64,000 nt of DNA from Paracoccus liaowanqingii (GTDB taxonomy: Bacteria > Pseudomonadota > Alphaproteobacteria > Rhodobacterales > Rhodobacteraceae), in assembly GCF_004683865.2 (NCBI RefSeq), contig NZ_CP040765.1:246432-310431 (forward strand), given 5' to 3'. Below are positions 15,677-24,767 of this stretch, in pieces. Every line of letters begins with the position of its first letter. Positions within the stretch are counted from its first letter, which is position 1. The notes beneath the pieces were generated by a model. The model was given only the letters and a program-made list of their open reading frames with translations, was not told the origin of the DNA and did no database searches. The translations under genes were made by a program, and so were the position numbers.

Positions 15677-16567
15677 ATGACCGATATCGCAACCGCCATC
15701 CCCGCCACTGCCGCGCCCGCCCACGAGGTCCGCGCCGCCCGCCTGTCCGCCTTCATCCGCTACACGCTGCTGACGGTGGTGGGGCTGATCATGCTCTATC
15801 CGCTGATCTGGCTGATCGGGGCGTCCTTCAAGACCAATTCCGAGATCTTCGGATCCATCGGCTTCATCCCCCGCGAGCCCACGCTGGAGGGTTACGTGAA
15901 GGGGTGGGAGACCTCGACCCCCTACACCTTCGGGCGGTTCTTCTGGAACACCTTCCTGATCATCCTGCCCAAGACCATCTTTACCGCGATCTCCTGCGCG
16001 CTGGTGGCCTACGGGTTCGCGCGCTTCGAGTTTCCGTTCAAGCGGTTCTTCTTCGCGACCCTGATCGCCACGCTGCTGCTGCCGAACGTCGTCACCCGCA
16101 TCCCGCAATACATCCTGTTCCGGGACCTGGGCTGGCTGGATACCTATTTGCCGCTCTGGGTGCCCTCGGCCTTCGCGGGGGATGCGTTCTTCGTCTTCAT
16201 GCTGGTCCAGTTCCTGCGCGCCATCCCGCGCGACATGGAGGAGGCCGCCCGCGTCGACGGCGCGAACAGCTTCCAGACGCTGATCCATATCGTCGTGCCC
16301 ATGCTGCTGCCGGCGCTGATCTCGGTCATGCTGTTCCAGTTCATGTGGACGATGAACGACTTCCTCGGGCCGCTGATCTACCTGTCCTCGGTCGAGAAGT
16401 TCCCCGTCAGCCTGGCGCTGAAACTGTCGATCGACACGACCGAGGCGTTCGACTGGAACCGCATCCTGGCGATGTCGGTCCTGGCGCTGCTGCCCGCGCT
16501 GATCGTGTTCTTCATGGCTCAGAAATACTTCATCGAAGGCATCTCTGCCGGTGGGGTGAAAGGATAA
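15677..16567 (+). CDS. Sugar ABC transporter permease (MalG/UgpE type)
   Basis: 296 residues: an N-terminal membrane helix (LLTVVGLIMLYPLIWLIGAS), five more hydrophobic segments and the EAA motif EEAARVDGANSFQTLIHIVV. The C-terminus ends MAQKYFIEGISAGGVKG, characteristic of this carbohydrate uptake family. It pairs with the preceding permease; the ATPase gene follows after 4 bp. Confidence 0.93.
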   Translation: MTDIATAIPATAAPAHEVRAARLSAFIRYTLLTVVGLIMLYPLIWLIGASFKTNSEIFGSIGFIPREPTLEGYVKGWETSTPYTFGRFFWNTFLIILPKTIFTAISCALVAYGFARFEFPFKRFFFATLIATLLLPNVVTRIPQYILFRDLGWLDTYLPLWVPSAFAGDAFFVFMLVQFLRAIPRDMEEAARVDGANSFQTLIHIVVPMLLPALISVMLFQFMWTMNDFLGPLIYLSSVEKFPVSLALKLSIDTTEAFDWNRILAMSVLALLPALIVFFMAQKYFIEGISAGGVKG

Positions 16568-16571
16568 TCCG

Positions 16572-17672
16572 ATGGCCCGTCTGCAAATCCGCAATCTTGA
16601 AAAGACCTATGCCAATGCCTTCAAGGCCGTCCACGGGATCAACCTGGATGTCGAGGATGGCGAGTTCATGGTGCTTGTCGGCCCCTCGGGCTGCGCGAAA
16701 TCGACCACGCTGCGCATGATCGCGGGGCTGGAAAGCATCTCGGGCGGCGACGTGGTGATCGGCGACACGGTCGTCAATCGCCTGCAACCGGGCAAGCGCG
16801 GCATCGCGATGGTGTTCCAGAACTATGCGCTTTATCCGCATATGAAGGTCAGGAAGAACCTGTCCTTCGGCCTGCGCCTGCAGCGCGCCTCCAAGGCCGA
16901 GATCGAACGGCGCACCGCCGATGTCGCCCGCATCCTGGAGATCGAGCCGCTGCTGGACCGCCTGCCCAAGGAGCTGTCCGGCGGCCAGGCGCAGCGCGTG
17001 GCCCTGGGCCGCGCGCTGATCAAGGAGCCCAAGGTCTTCCTGTTCGACGAACCCTTGTCGAACCTGGACGCCAAGCTGCGCGCCTCGATGCGGGTGCGCA
17101 TCACCGATCTGCACCGGCGGCTGAAGGAAGAGGGCATGTCCTCGACCGTCATCTATGTCACCCATGACCAGACCGAGGCGATGACCATGGGCGACCGCAT
17201 CTGCGTGATGAAGGACGGCCGCATCATGCAAGTGGCCGATCCCAAGACGCTGTACGACCGCCCCGCCAACGCCTTCGTCGCGGGCTTCATCGGCAGCCCC
17301 GAGATGAACCTGATCGAGGGACGGCTGGACGGCGCAACCTTTCGCGTGGGCGACCAGGTGCTGGCGCTGCCGGACGAGTTGATGGCCCGCCTGCGCGGCT
17401 GGACGGGCTCTGCCACGCTTGGCATCCGCCCGCAGCATCTGCGGCTGAACACGGGGTCGGGCCTGACGGGCCGCGTGACGGGGGCCGAGTTCATGGGCCA
17501 CGAGGTCGTGCTGCATCTGGACGTGGCGGGCGCGCGCATGGTCGCGGTGCTGCCCTCGGCCGATTACGCCGCACTGGATCGCGGCGCGGAAGTGCGGCTC
17601 GCCCCCGAACCGGGCACCGCGCATGTCTTTGACGGGGCAGGCGAGAATGTCTCGCTGCCCGTGCTGAACTGA
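16572..17672 (+). CDS. Sugar ABC transporter ATP-binding protein (MsmK/UgpC type)
   Basis: 366 residues. Walker A GPSGCAKSTTLRMIAG, Q-loop FQNYALYPHM, signature LSGGQAQRVALGRAL, Walker B VFLFDEPLSNLD and the switch His in YVTHDQTEAMTMGD. A C-terminal MalK-like regulatory domain follows residue 240 (LGIRPQHLRL). The Ala in the P-loop is common in this sugar-importer group. It powers the two upstream permeases. Confidence 0.94.
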   Translation: MARLQIRNLEKTYANAFKAVHGINLDVEDGEFMVLVGPSGCAKSTTLRMIAGLESISGGDVVIGDTVVNRLQPGKRGIAMVFQNYALYPHMKVRKNLSFGLRLQRASKAEIERRTADVARILEIEPLLDRLPKELSGGQAQRVALGRALIKEPKVFLFDEPLSNLDAKLRASMRVRITDLHRRLKEEGMSSTVIYVTHDQTEAMTMGDRICVMKDGRIMQVADPKTLYDRPANAFVAGFIGSPEMNLIEGRLDGATFRVGDQVLALPDELMARLRGWTGSATLGIRPQHLRLNTGSGLTGRVTGAEFMGHEVVLHLDVAGARMVAVLPSADYAALDRGAEVRLAPEPGTAHVFDGAGENVSLPVLN

Positions 17673-17686
17673 GGGAGGGGACCCAT

Positions 17687-18928
17687 ATGAAACTGCTGAC
17701 AACGACGATCCTGACGACCGGCCTGCTGGCGGGCGCCGTGCAGGCGGACGAGCTGCGCATGTCCTGGTGGGGGGGCGATGCCCGCCACGCGCAGACGCAG
17801 GAAGCGCTGCAAGTGTGCGGCACCAAGCACGGCCACCAGGTCGCCGCCGAGTTCACCGGATGGGCGGGCCATCAGGAGCGCATCACCACCCAGATCGCCG
17901 GCCGGACCGAGGCCGACATCATGCAGATCAACTGGCCCTGGCTGCCGCTGTTTTCCCGCGACGGCACGGGGTTCGCGGACCTGCGCGACTTCTCGGACAT
18001 CATCGACCTCTCGCAATGGACCGAGGAGCAGCTGGCCGGGGGCGAGATGAACGGCGTCCTGAACGGCTTGCCCGTGGCCGAGACGGGGCGGGTCTATTTC
18101 TTCAACAAGACCGTCTTCGACGCCGCGGGCCTGCCCCTTCCCACCAATTGGGACGAGGTCCGCACGGCCACCGGCCAGCTGGGCGAGGGCGTGCTGCCCT
18201 TCGAGGCGCAGGGGCTGAACGCGATCTTCCTGGTGTCGACCACCGTCACCCAGATGACCGGCAAGGACCTGATCGACGCCCAGACCACGACCGTCGCCTG
18301 GACCCCCGAGGAGCTGGCCGAAGGTATCCGCTTCTACCTGTCGCTGGTCGATGATGGTGCGATCCGCAGCTGGCAGCAGGTCGCCGGCGAGGGCAATATC
18401 GAGCTGTTCGAGATGCGCCCCTGGGCCGATGGCCGCATCGCGGGCACCTATGAGTGGGATTCGGCCTATGCCAAATATGCCGATCCGTTGGGCGATCAGG
18501 ACCTGGTGCCGGTGCCGATCCTGCAGGTGGATGGCGCGGTGAACGACGGCACCTATCGCAAGCCCTCGATGCTGCTGGCGATCTCCGCCCGGTCCGAGAA
18601 CCCGCAGGCGGCGGCGCAGATCATCGACTGCCTGATGAACGACCCCGAGGCGGTCGACATCCTGGGGGATTCGCGCGGCCTGCCCGCCAGCCGCGCGGCA
18701 TCCGAGCGTCTGGCCGCCGAGGGGGGGATCGATCCGAACGTCGCCGCCGCCCATGATCTGGTGCTGGCGGGCAACGGCCCCGTGCCCTCGCCCCTGAACG
18801 AGCATCCCAAGGTGCGCGAGATCTTCGGCGATTACCTGGAGGCCGCCGCTTACGGCCAGATCGAGCCCGAGGATGCGGCGCTGGAGATGATCGACGAGAT
18901 GAACCGCGCGATCCGCAGCTTTCGCTGA
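17687..18928 (+). CDS. Sugar ABC transporter substrate-binding protein (family 1)
   Basis: 413 residues with a Sec signal peptide (MKLLTTTILTTGLLAGAVQA, cleavage before DELRMSWWGG). The mature protein follows the family 1 extracellular solute-binding pattern (NGLPVAETGRVYFFNKTVFD, GRIAGTYEWDSAYAKY). A good Shine-Dalgarno GGGAGGGG precedes the ATG. It is placed last among the transport genes, and its stop is followed by a perfect GC hairpin before the GH28 gene. Confidence 0.92.
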   Translation: MKLLTTTILTTGLLAGAVQADELRMSWWGGDARHAQTQEALQVCGTKHGHQVAAEFTGWAGHQERITTQIAGRTEADIMQINWPWLPLFSRDGTGFADLRDFSDIIDLSQWTEEQLAGGEMNGVLNGLPVAETGRVYFFNKTVFDAAGLPLPTNWDEVRTATGQLGEGVLPFEAQGLNAIFLVSTTVTQMTGKDLIDAQTTTVAWTPEELAEGIRFYLSLVDDGAIRSWQQVAGEGNIELFEMRPWADGRIAGTYEWDSAYAKYADPLGDQDLVPVPILQVDGAVNDGTYRKPSMLLAISARSENPQAAAQIIDCLMNDPEAVDILGDSRGLPASRAASERLAAEGGIDPNVAAAHDLVLAGNGPVPSPLNEHPKVREIFGDYLEAAAYGQIEPEDAALEMIDEMNRAIRSFR

Positions 18929-18934
18929 CACCCC

Positions 18935-18962
18935 CCGGCGGCCGTGATCCCCAGGCCGCCGG
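18935..18962 (+). promoter_or_regulatory. Intercistronic hairpin after the ABC binding-protein gene
   Basis: CCGGCGGCC (18935-18943) and GGCCGCCGG (18954-18962) form a perfect 9-bp stem with a ten-base loop and no T tract. It probably protects or attenuates the upstream binding-protein message. Confidence 0.6.
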
Positions 18963-18982
18963 TCCCTTTCGAGGAGCGTTCC

Positions 18983-20452
18983 ATGGACATGGACATCGTG
19001 GCCGCGACGCCGCGCGCGGTCGCCCTGCGACTGGCGGTGCCGGGTGGTCTGTATCATCTGCCCGCGCCGCTGGACTGGCGCGTGACCGGGCCGGGTCTGG
19101 ACCGGCGCGGCACCACTAACCGCGTGGTCACGCCCTTTCACGACCTGCCCCCCGGAACCGCCCTGCGGATCGAGGTGGCGGGCTTTGCGGCCCTGACCCT
19201 GACCACGCCGCCCTGCGCGGGCACGGTCACGCTGGATGATCCGGGGCGTGCGCAGGCCCTGCTGGACGCGCTGCCCGATGGCGGCACGCTGATCGTGCCG
19301 CCGGGCCGCTGGCAGGTGGCGCCGCTGCTGATCGGGTCCCACCGTCACCTCTATCTGGCGGTGGGCGCCGAGCTGGCCGCCCCCGACACGCGTGACGGCT
19401 GGCCGATCCTGACCGCGGCGCAGGGGGGCAGCTGGGAAGGCCTGCCCGAGGCCTGCCACCGCGCGCTTCTGACCGCGCTGGACGCTTGCGACATCTCCAT
19501 CGCCGGTCCGGGCCGGGTAGATGGGGGTGGCGCGCGCGGCGACTGGTGGTCCTGGCCCAAGGAGACGCGCCATGGCGCGCGCCGTGCGCGGCTGCTGCAT
19601 CTGGTCGGTTGCCGGGACGTGACCGTGCTGGGCCCGACCTTCGTCAATGCGCCCAGCTGGACCCTGCATCCCTGCCACTCGCAGCGCCTGATCTTTGCCG
19701 CGCTCAGGGTCGAGAACCCGCCCGACAGCCCGAACACGGACGGTCTGAACCCCGAAAGCTGCACCGATGTCACCATCGAGGGCGTGCATTTCACGACCGG
19801 CGACGACTGCATCGCCATCAAGGCGGGCAAGCGGACGGATGACGGGAACGGCGACCACTTGGCCCCCACCCGCGACATCCGCATCCGCCATTGCCGGATG
19901 GAGCGCGGCCATGGCGGCGTCGTCATCGGGTCCGAGATGTCGGGCGGCGTCACCGATGTCCAGGTCAGCCGGTGCGAGATGCAGGACACCGACCGTGGCC
20001 TGCGCATCAAGACCCGGCGCGGGCGCGGCGGAGAGGTCGCGCGCATCTCCATGACCGACTGCCATCTGGACGGGGTCGAGACGGTGCTGGCCATCAACGC
20101 CCATTACGCTTGCGACCATGACGGCCACAGCGCCGCCGTGCAGTCGCGCGACCCGCAGCTGGTGGGGCCGCTGACGCCCCGCATCCGGGACATCACCCTG
20201 ACGCGCATCCGCGCCGACCGCGTGCGGCTGGCCTTCGTCGCCTGCCTGGGCCTGCCGGAACAGCCGGTGACGGGCGTGGCGATCCGCGATGTCGCGGTCA
20301 ACTTCGCCCCCGCCGCCCCGGCGGTGCCGCTGATGGCCGACGGGCTGCGCGCGGTCAGCGCCGCGGGAATTCTGTCCGAACATTGCGTTCTGACCACCGA
20401 TGCCGACCTGCCCTCGGGCCCTCTGACAGCCAAGGATTTCGCCCCATGCTAG
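18983..20452 (+). CDS. Glycoside hydrolase family 28 (polygalacturonase-like), cytoplasmic
   Basis: About 489 residues from ATG 18983, preceded by GAGGAG. The right-handed beta-helix enzyme shows all four GH28 signature regions in order: NTDGLNPESC, TGDDCIAIKAG, RGHGGVVIGSEMSGG and RGLRIKTRRGRGG; the catalytic aspartates lie in the first two. There is no signal peptide, so it should act inside the cell on imported galacturonan or rhamnogalacturonan fragments. The GH105 gene starts at 20446, overlapping the stop by seven bases. Confidence 0.9.
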   Translation: MDMDIVAATPRAVALRLAVPGGLYHLPAPLDWRVTGPGLDRRGTTNRVVTPFHDLPPGTALRIEVAGFAALTLTTPPCAGTVTLDDPGRAQALLDALPDGGTLIVPPGRWQVAPLLIGSHRHLYLAVGAELAAPDTRDGWPILTAAQGGSWEGLPEACHRALLTALDACDISIAGPGRVDGGGARGDWWSWPKETRHGARRARLLHLVGCRDVTVLGPTFVNAPSWTLHPCHSQRLIFAALRVENPPDSPNTDGLNPESCTDVTIEGVHFTTGDDCIAIKAGKRTDDGNGDHLAPTRDIRIRHCRMERGHGGVVIGSEMSGGVTDVQVSRCEMQDTDRGLRIKTRRGRGGEVARISMTDCHLDGVETVLAINAHYACDHDGHSAAVQSRDPQLVGPLTPRIRDITLTRIRADRVRLAFVACLGLPEQPVTGVAIRDVAVNFAPAAPAVPLMADGLRAVSAAGILSEHCVLTTDADLPSGPLTAKDFAPC

Positions 20453-21546
20453 ACTATTTCGACGCCTTCGCGACGCGCTACCGGCCCTACAAGGGGGGCG
20501 CATGGTGCTATGAGGACGGCTGCATCTATCGCGGGCTGCAGCTTCTGTCCGAGGCGACGGGCGAGGCGCGCTGGCGGGACCATCTGCTGCGGCTGGCCCA
20601 GGCTCAGGTGGCGCCCGACGGCACCCTGTCGGGCTATGATCCACTGGAGTACAACATCGACAACATCCTGGCCGGGCGGGTGCTGTTCGCGCTGGACCGC
20701 TGGACCGGCGATCCGCGCTGGATGCGCGCGGCGCGGCAGCTGGGCACGCAGCTGGCGGATCACCCGCGCACGGCGGGCGGCAGCTACTGGCACAAGAAGA
20801 TCTATCCCTGCCAGATCTGGCTGGACGGACTGTACATGGGCCTGCCCTTCCAGATCGAGCTGGGCCGGCACCTGGGCGACCAGCGGCTGGTGCAGGATGC
20901 CTTGGCGCAGCTGCGCGAGGCGATGGCGCTGACGGCGCGGCCCGACGGGCTCTATGCACATGGCTGCGACACGTCGCGGGCGCAGGACTGGGCCGACAAG
21001 GCGACGGGGCAGTCGGCCTCGGCCTGGGCGCGGGCCTTGGGCTGGCAGGCGATGGCGCTGGTGGATAGCGCCGCGCTGACCGGCCTGCAGACCTTCGCCG
21101 CAGCCGGGCTGGAGGCGCCGACCCGCGACCTGCTGGCCCGCATCGCGGTCCTGCAGCGCGACGACGGCGGCTGGCTGCAGGTGATCGACCAGCCGGATCT
21201 GGCAGGGAACTATACCGAGAGCTCGGCCTCGGCGATGTTCGCCTATGCGCTGAACGGCGCCGTCGGGCTTGCCCCCGCGGGGGCTCCGGAAGCTGCGGCA
21301 CGGGCGCTGCGGTTCCTGGAGGGACGGCTGCGCCATGACGGGCAGGGCGCGGGCTTTGGCGGTATCTGCCTGGTCGCGGGCCTGGGCGGATTTTCCGGCG
21401 TCTATCGCGACGGAACCCCGGCCTACTACCTGACCGAGCCGGTCGTGGCCGACGACGCCAAGGGCACCGGCCCGCTGATGATGGCCGCCGCGCAGGCGAT
21501 GATGGCGGCGACGGAGCGATCCACCCGGGTCGCCTCGGTGGGGTAG
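20446..21546 (+). CDS. Glycoside hydrolase family 105/88 (unsaturated rhamnogalacturonyl hydrolase-like)
   Basis: 366 residues with an (alpha/alpha)6-barrel pattern of YteR/YesR-type enzymes: KGGAWCYEDGCIYRGLQLL, CQIWLDGLYMGLPFQIELGR (containing the conserved catalytic Asp), GQSASAWARALGWQAMALVD and NYTESSASAMFAYAL. These enzymes hydrate the unsaturated uronic acid at the end of lyase-generated oligosaccharides. No signal peptide. Overlap with the GH28 gene indicates one operon with the importer. Confidence 0.88.
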   Translation: MLDYFDAFATRYRPYKGGAWCYEDGCIYRGLQLLSEATGEARWRDHLLRLAQAQVAPDGTLSGYDPLEYNIDNILAGRVLFALDRWTGDPRWMRAARQLGTQLADHPRTAGGSYWHKKIYPCQIWLDGLYMGLPFQIELGRHLGDQRLVQDALAQLREAMALTARPDGLYAHGCDTSRAQDWADKATGQSASAWARALGWQAMALVDSAALTGLQTFAAAGLEAPTRDLLARIAVLQRDDGGWLQVIDQPDLAGNYTESSASAMFAYALNGAVGLAPAGAPEAAARALRFLEGRLRHDGQGAGFGGICLVAGLGGFSGVYRDGTPAYYLTEPVVADDAKGTGPLMMAAAQAMMAATERSTRVASVG

Positions 21547-21907
21547 GGGGGCGTCGGCCGACGGACGCCCTCTGAGGACCGAGATGCTTGGATCGGTCGC
21601 AAGGGGACGTCGTTGCCAGGCTCGGCGTTGGCGGGTGACGTCTTCTTGGCCTGCCGAAATGAAGCAGTGCGGGTGCACCTGGCCGTGCAGGGCGTGTCGA
21701 AGCGGTTCACGAGGGCGACGCGGATCGGGGCGTCGGGGCGTGAGATGACCTTCACTGCCCGGATGTCATTGGTGACCTCATATCCATGGGCAAGTGTCCG
21801 CGTGATCCTCGCATCTTGCGGCCGCGGCGTCTACGCGGCCTTACAATCAGGCATGATGTGACACTCAGCCGACCCATCATCGATGCCCTCCTGACGAAAC
21901 CGCGCTA
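21547..21907. other. Gene-free region between the pectin and TRAP operons
   Basis: No gene with recognisable features. Short open frames on both strands lack ribosome-binding sites and family motifs. The region ends in the promoter of the TRAP operon. Confidence 0.5.
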
Positions 21908-21935
21908 TTGACAGGCTGTATGGTAACGTTATCAT
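21908..21935 (+). promoter_or_regulatory. Promoter with overlapping LacI-type operator for the TRAP operon
   Basis: TTGACA (21908-21913) and TATCAT (21930-21935) are spaced 16 bp. ATGGTAACGTTATCAT (21920-21935) is a 16-bp near-palindrome with the central CG typical of LacI-family operators and covers the spacer and -10 box, so binding would repress. A LacI-family gene lies downstream at 24768-25784. Gluconate-type repressors of this family use closely similar operators. Confidence 0.65.
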
Positions 21936-21981
21936 AAATCCTGGGAGAGAGCTTGGTTGGGCTCGATGAGGGAGAGATTCG

Positions 21982-22470
21982 ATGCGGGCTGCCATCGAGG
22001 CGCTATGGCGCGCGATAGACATCATCATGGCCGTGCTGCTGGCGGGGATGATCGCGCTGGTGTTTCTGAACGTCGTGATGCGCTATGGCTTTTCCAGCGG
22101 GCTGCGCGTCACGATCGAGCTGTCGCGGCTGTGGTTCGTGTGGGTCGTCATGCTGGGCGCCGCCGTCGTGCTGCGCCGGGGCGAGCATCTGCAGCTGTCC
22201 GAATTTTCCGAGGCGCTGATGCCGCGCTTCGTTCCGATCCTGCGGCGGATCTGCTGGGCCATCGTGCTCGTTGCCGTCATGATGCTGTTCGTGGGCGCGT
22301 GGCGGCAGACGCTGGCCAACTGGAACAACATCTCTCAGCTGACCGGACTGCCCTCGGGCCTGCTGTATCTGTCGGGCGTCGTCTCGGCGGCGCTGATGGC
22401 GGCTATCGCGCTCGCGCGGATCTTCGGGCCCGACCACGGCCCCGCCGGCACAAACCCCGAGGTGCATTGA
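21982..22470 (+). CDS. TRAP transporter small membrane subunit (DctQ type)
   Basis: 162 residues with four hydrophobic segments and the family pattern ALVFLNVVMRYGF, SRLWFVWVVMLGAAVVLRRG. It forms the integral membrane complex with the DctM-type protein, whose gene starts 2 bp after this stop. The neighbouring gluconate/idonate enzymes suggest a sugar acid as substrate. Confidence 0.9.
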   Translation: MRAAIEALWRAIDIIMAVLLAGMIALVFLNVVMRYGFSSGLRVTIELSRLWFVWVVMLGAAVVLRRGEHLQLSEFSEALMPRFVPILRRICWAIVLVAVMMLFVGAWRQTLANWNNISQLTGLPSGLLYLSGVVSAALMAAIALARIFGPDHGPAGTNPEVH

Positions 22471-22471
22471 C

Positions 22472-23752
22472 ATGACGCTCTTCATCTTTCTGGGCGTGCT
22501 GTTCATCGGCATCCTGGCAGGCCTGCCCGTGGCCTTCGCGCTGCTGCTGTCGTCGATGGCGCTGATGGTGCACATGAACCTGTTCAGCGCCGATATCCTG
22601 GCGCAATCGCTGATCAACGGCGTGGACAGCTTCCCCCTGCTGGCGGTACCGTTCTTCCTGGTCGCCGGAGAGGTGATGTCGCGCGGCGGGCTGTCCACCC
22701 GCATCGTGGCGCTGGCCATGGCGCTGGTCGGGCACCGGCGGGGCGGCTTGGGCTATGTCGCGATCCTGACCGCCATCGTGCTGGCGGGGCTGTCGGGATC
22801 AGCGGTGGCCGACGCGGCGGCCCTGGTGTCCATCCTGTACCCGATGATGCGCAAGGCCGGATACCCCGAGGGGCGAAGCCTTGGCTTGCTGGCCTCGGGC
22901 GGGATCATCGCGCCGATCATTCCGCCGTCGCTGCCGCTGATCCTGGTGGGCGTGGCGGGCAACATCTCGATCGCCAAGCTGTTTCTGGCGGGCATCGCGC
23001 CGGGGCTCATGATGGCGGCCGTGCTGGTCACCATCTGGACCATCATCATGCGCGGCGAGGAAATCGAGACCCTACCCAAGGCCAGTGGCGCCGAACGCTG
23101 GACTGCGCTGCGCGAAGGCATCTGGGCCCTGTTGCTGCCGGTCATCATCATCGGCGGCATCCGGTCCGGGGCGTTCACGCCCACCGAGGCTGCGGTGGTC
23201 GCCGCCGTCTATGCCATCGTCATCTCGACGTTTGTCTATCGCGAGCTGACCTTCCAGACCTTTGTCGAGGTGCTCATGCAGGCAGGCCGGTCCACTGCGA
23301 TGGTCATGTTCCTTGTTGGTGCCGCGATGGTCGCCGCCTGGCTGATCACGGTGGCGCAATTGCCCCAGCAGCTGGCCACTCTCCTGCAGCCGCTGATCGA
23401 CAGCCCGCGCCTTCTGATGCTGGTCATCATGCTTCTGGTGCTGGCGGTGGGCATGGTGATGGATCTGTCGCCGACGGTTCTGATCCTGGTGCCGCTGCTG
23501 ATGCCGGTCGTGCGCATGGCGGGCATCGACGAGGTCTATTTCGGCCTCATGTTCATCCTGAACTGCTCCATCGGACTGATCACGCCTCCGGTGGGCACCG
23601 TCCTGAATGTGGTCTGCGGCGTGGGGCGTGTCCCCATGAGCCAGGCCGTGCGCGGGGTCGGGCCCTTCATCCTGGGGTATATCGTGCTGTTGGGGCTGTT
23701 CATCCTGTTTCCGCAACTGATCACCGTGCCCGCCGCCTTCATGGCGGGCTGA
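22472..23752 (+). CDS. TRAP transporter large membrane subunit (DctM type)
   Basis: 426 residues, about a dozen hydrophobic segments. Characteristic stretches include GLSGSAVADAAALVSILYPM, GIIAPIIPPSLPLILVGVAG and the C-terminal NCSIGLITPPVGTVLNVVCG. This is the Na+-coupled translocation channel of a tripartite ATP-independent transporter. Confidence 0.94.
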   Translation: MTLFIFLGVLFIGILAGLPVAFALLLSSMALMVHMNLFSADILAQSLINGVDSFPLLAVPFFLVAGEVMSRGGLSTRIVALAMALVGHRRGGLGYVAILTAIVLAGLSGSAVADAAALVSILYPMMRKAGYPEGRSLGLLASGGIIAPIIPPSLPLILVGVAGNISIAKLFLAGIAPGLMMAAVLVTIWTIIMRGEEIETLPKASGAERWTALREGIWALLLPVIIIGGIRSGAFTPTEAAVVAAVYAIVISTFVYRELTFQTFVEVLMQAGRSTAMVMFLVGAAMVAAWLITVAQLPQQLATLLQPLIDSPRLLMLVIMLLVLAVGMVMDLSPTVLILVPLLMPVVRMAGIDEVYFGLMFILNCSIGLITPPVGTVLNVVCGVGRVPMSQAVRGVGPFILGYIVLLGLFILFPQLITVPAAFMAG

Positions 23753-23777
23753 CCTGACATTCTTGAGGGAGGATCCT

Positions 23778-24749
23778 ATGACCACACTGTTCCGCACCAC
23801 CTGCCTGGCCGCTGCCCTGTCGCTGGCCGCGATGGCCGCCCAGGCACAGACCACCCTGCGTCTGGCCCATGCCGCCCCCGACACCGACCTGCAGCAGACG
23901 CTGGCGCTGTTCATGAAAGAACAGCTGGAGGAGCGCAGCGGGGGCGAGATCACCGTCACGATCTTTCCGCAGGGCCAGCTGGGCAACGACACCGCGATGG
24001 TGGACGGCACGCGCTCGGGCATCATCGACGTGGTGATGACCGGTCTGAACAACCTGACCGGCCTTGTCCCCGATGCAGGCGCGTTCGAACTGCCGTTCAT
24101 CTTCCCGACCCGCGCGGACGCCTATGCCATCCTGGACGGCGAGGTGGGTCAGCAGATCAGCACTCAGTTCGAGGGGCACGGCTTGAAGATGCTGGGTTAT
24201 CCCGAGAACGGCTATCGCAACATGACCAACAACAACGGACCGATCGTGGAGCCAGGCGACGTGGCCGGGCTGCAGATGCGGGTCAACAACTCGAAGGCAC
24301 TGTCGGACATGTTCCAACTGCTGGGCGCGACGCCCCAGCAGATCCCGGTGGCCGAGCTGTACACCGCGCTGGAAACCGGCGTGGTCGACGCGCAGGATCA
24401 CCCGGTGGGCATCGTGCAGTCCTTCAAGTTCGAGGAGGTGCAAGACTACCTGTCCCTCACCCAGCACGCCTACTCGCCCCTCGCTCTCGCCATCAACCTG
24501 AACAAATTCAACGGTCTGCCGGAGGATCAGCAGGCGATGATCACCGAGGTCGCCGCCGAGGCCGTCCAGATGCAGCGCGGCCTGGCGGAGGAGCGTGAGG
24601 AGGAGATGCTGGCTGATCTGGAATCCAAGGGCATGCAGACCAACCGGGACGTGAACGCCGCCGCCTTCCAGGAGGCCGTGCGCCCGGTCTGGGACAGCTT
24701 CATCGCCGAGAACGGCGACGAGATCGTCAACGCGATCACCGGCGAATAA
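23778..24749 (+). CDS. TRAP transporter substrate-binding protein (DctP type)
   Basis: 323 residues from ATG 23778, with GGGAGG upstream and a signal peptide ending near MAAQAQTTLRLAH. The mature protein has the DctP pattern (GITVTIF-like EITVTIFPQGQLGNDTAM, GLQMRVNNSKALSDMFQLLG) including the Arg (MRVNN) that usually contacts the substrate carboxylate. This fits uptake of an aldonic acid. It is the last gene before the convergent lacI-type gene. Confidence 0.92.
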   Translation: MTTLFRTTCLAAALSLAAMAAQAQTTLRLAHAAPDTDLQQTLALFMKEQLEERSGGEITVTIFPQGQLGNDTAMVDGTRSGIIDVVMTGLNNLTGLVPDAGAFELPFIFPTRADAYAILDGEVGQQISTQFEGHGLKMLGYPENGYRNMTNNNGPIVEPGDVAGLQMRVNNSKALSDMFQLLGATPQQIPVAELYTALETGVVDAQDHPVGIVQSFKFEEVQDYLSLTQHAYSPLALAINLNKFNGLPEDQQAMITEVAAEAVQMQRGLAEEREEEMLADLESKGMQTNRDVNAAAFQEAVRPVWDSFIAENGDEIVNAITGE

Positions 24750-24767
24750 GCCGGAGGACCGGTTGCC

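Noticed and set aside
14641..15756. N-terminal extension of the AraC regulator to 687 residues
   Set aside because: The extra part overlaps the permease genes on the other strand and has no domain; AraC homology begins just after ATG 14640.
17564..21301. A 1245-residue open frame on the minus strand
   Set aside because: It is antisense to four well-supported genes, has no family motifs and shows the low-complexity Arg/Gly/Gln-rich composition of high-GC shadow frames.
21613..21861. A small gene upstream of the TRAP operon
   Set aside because: No ribosome site, no recognisable motif and equally long frames on the opposite strand.
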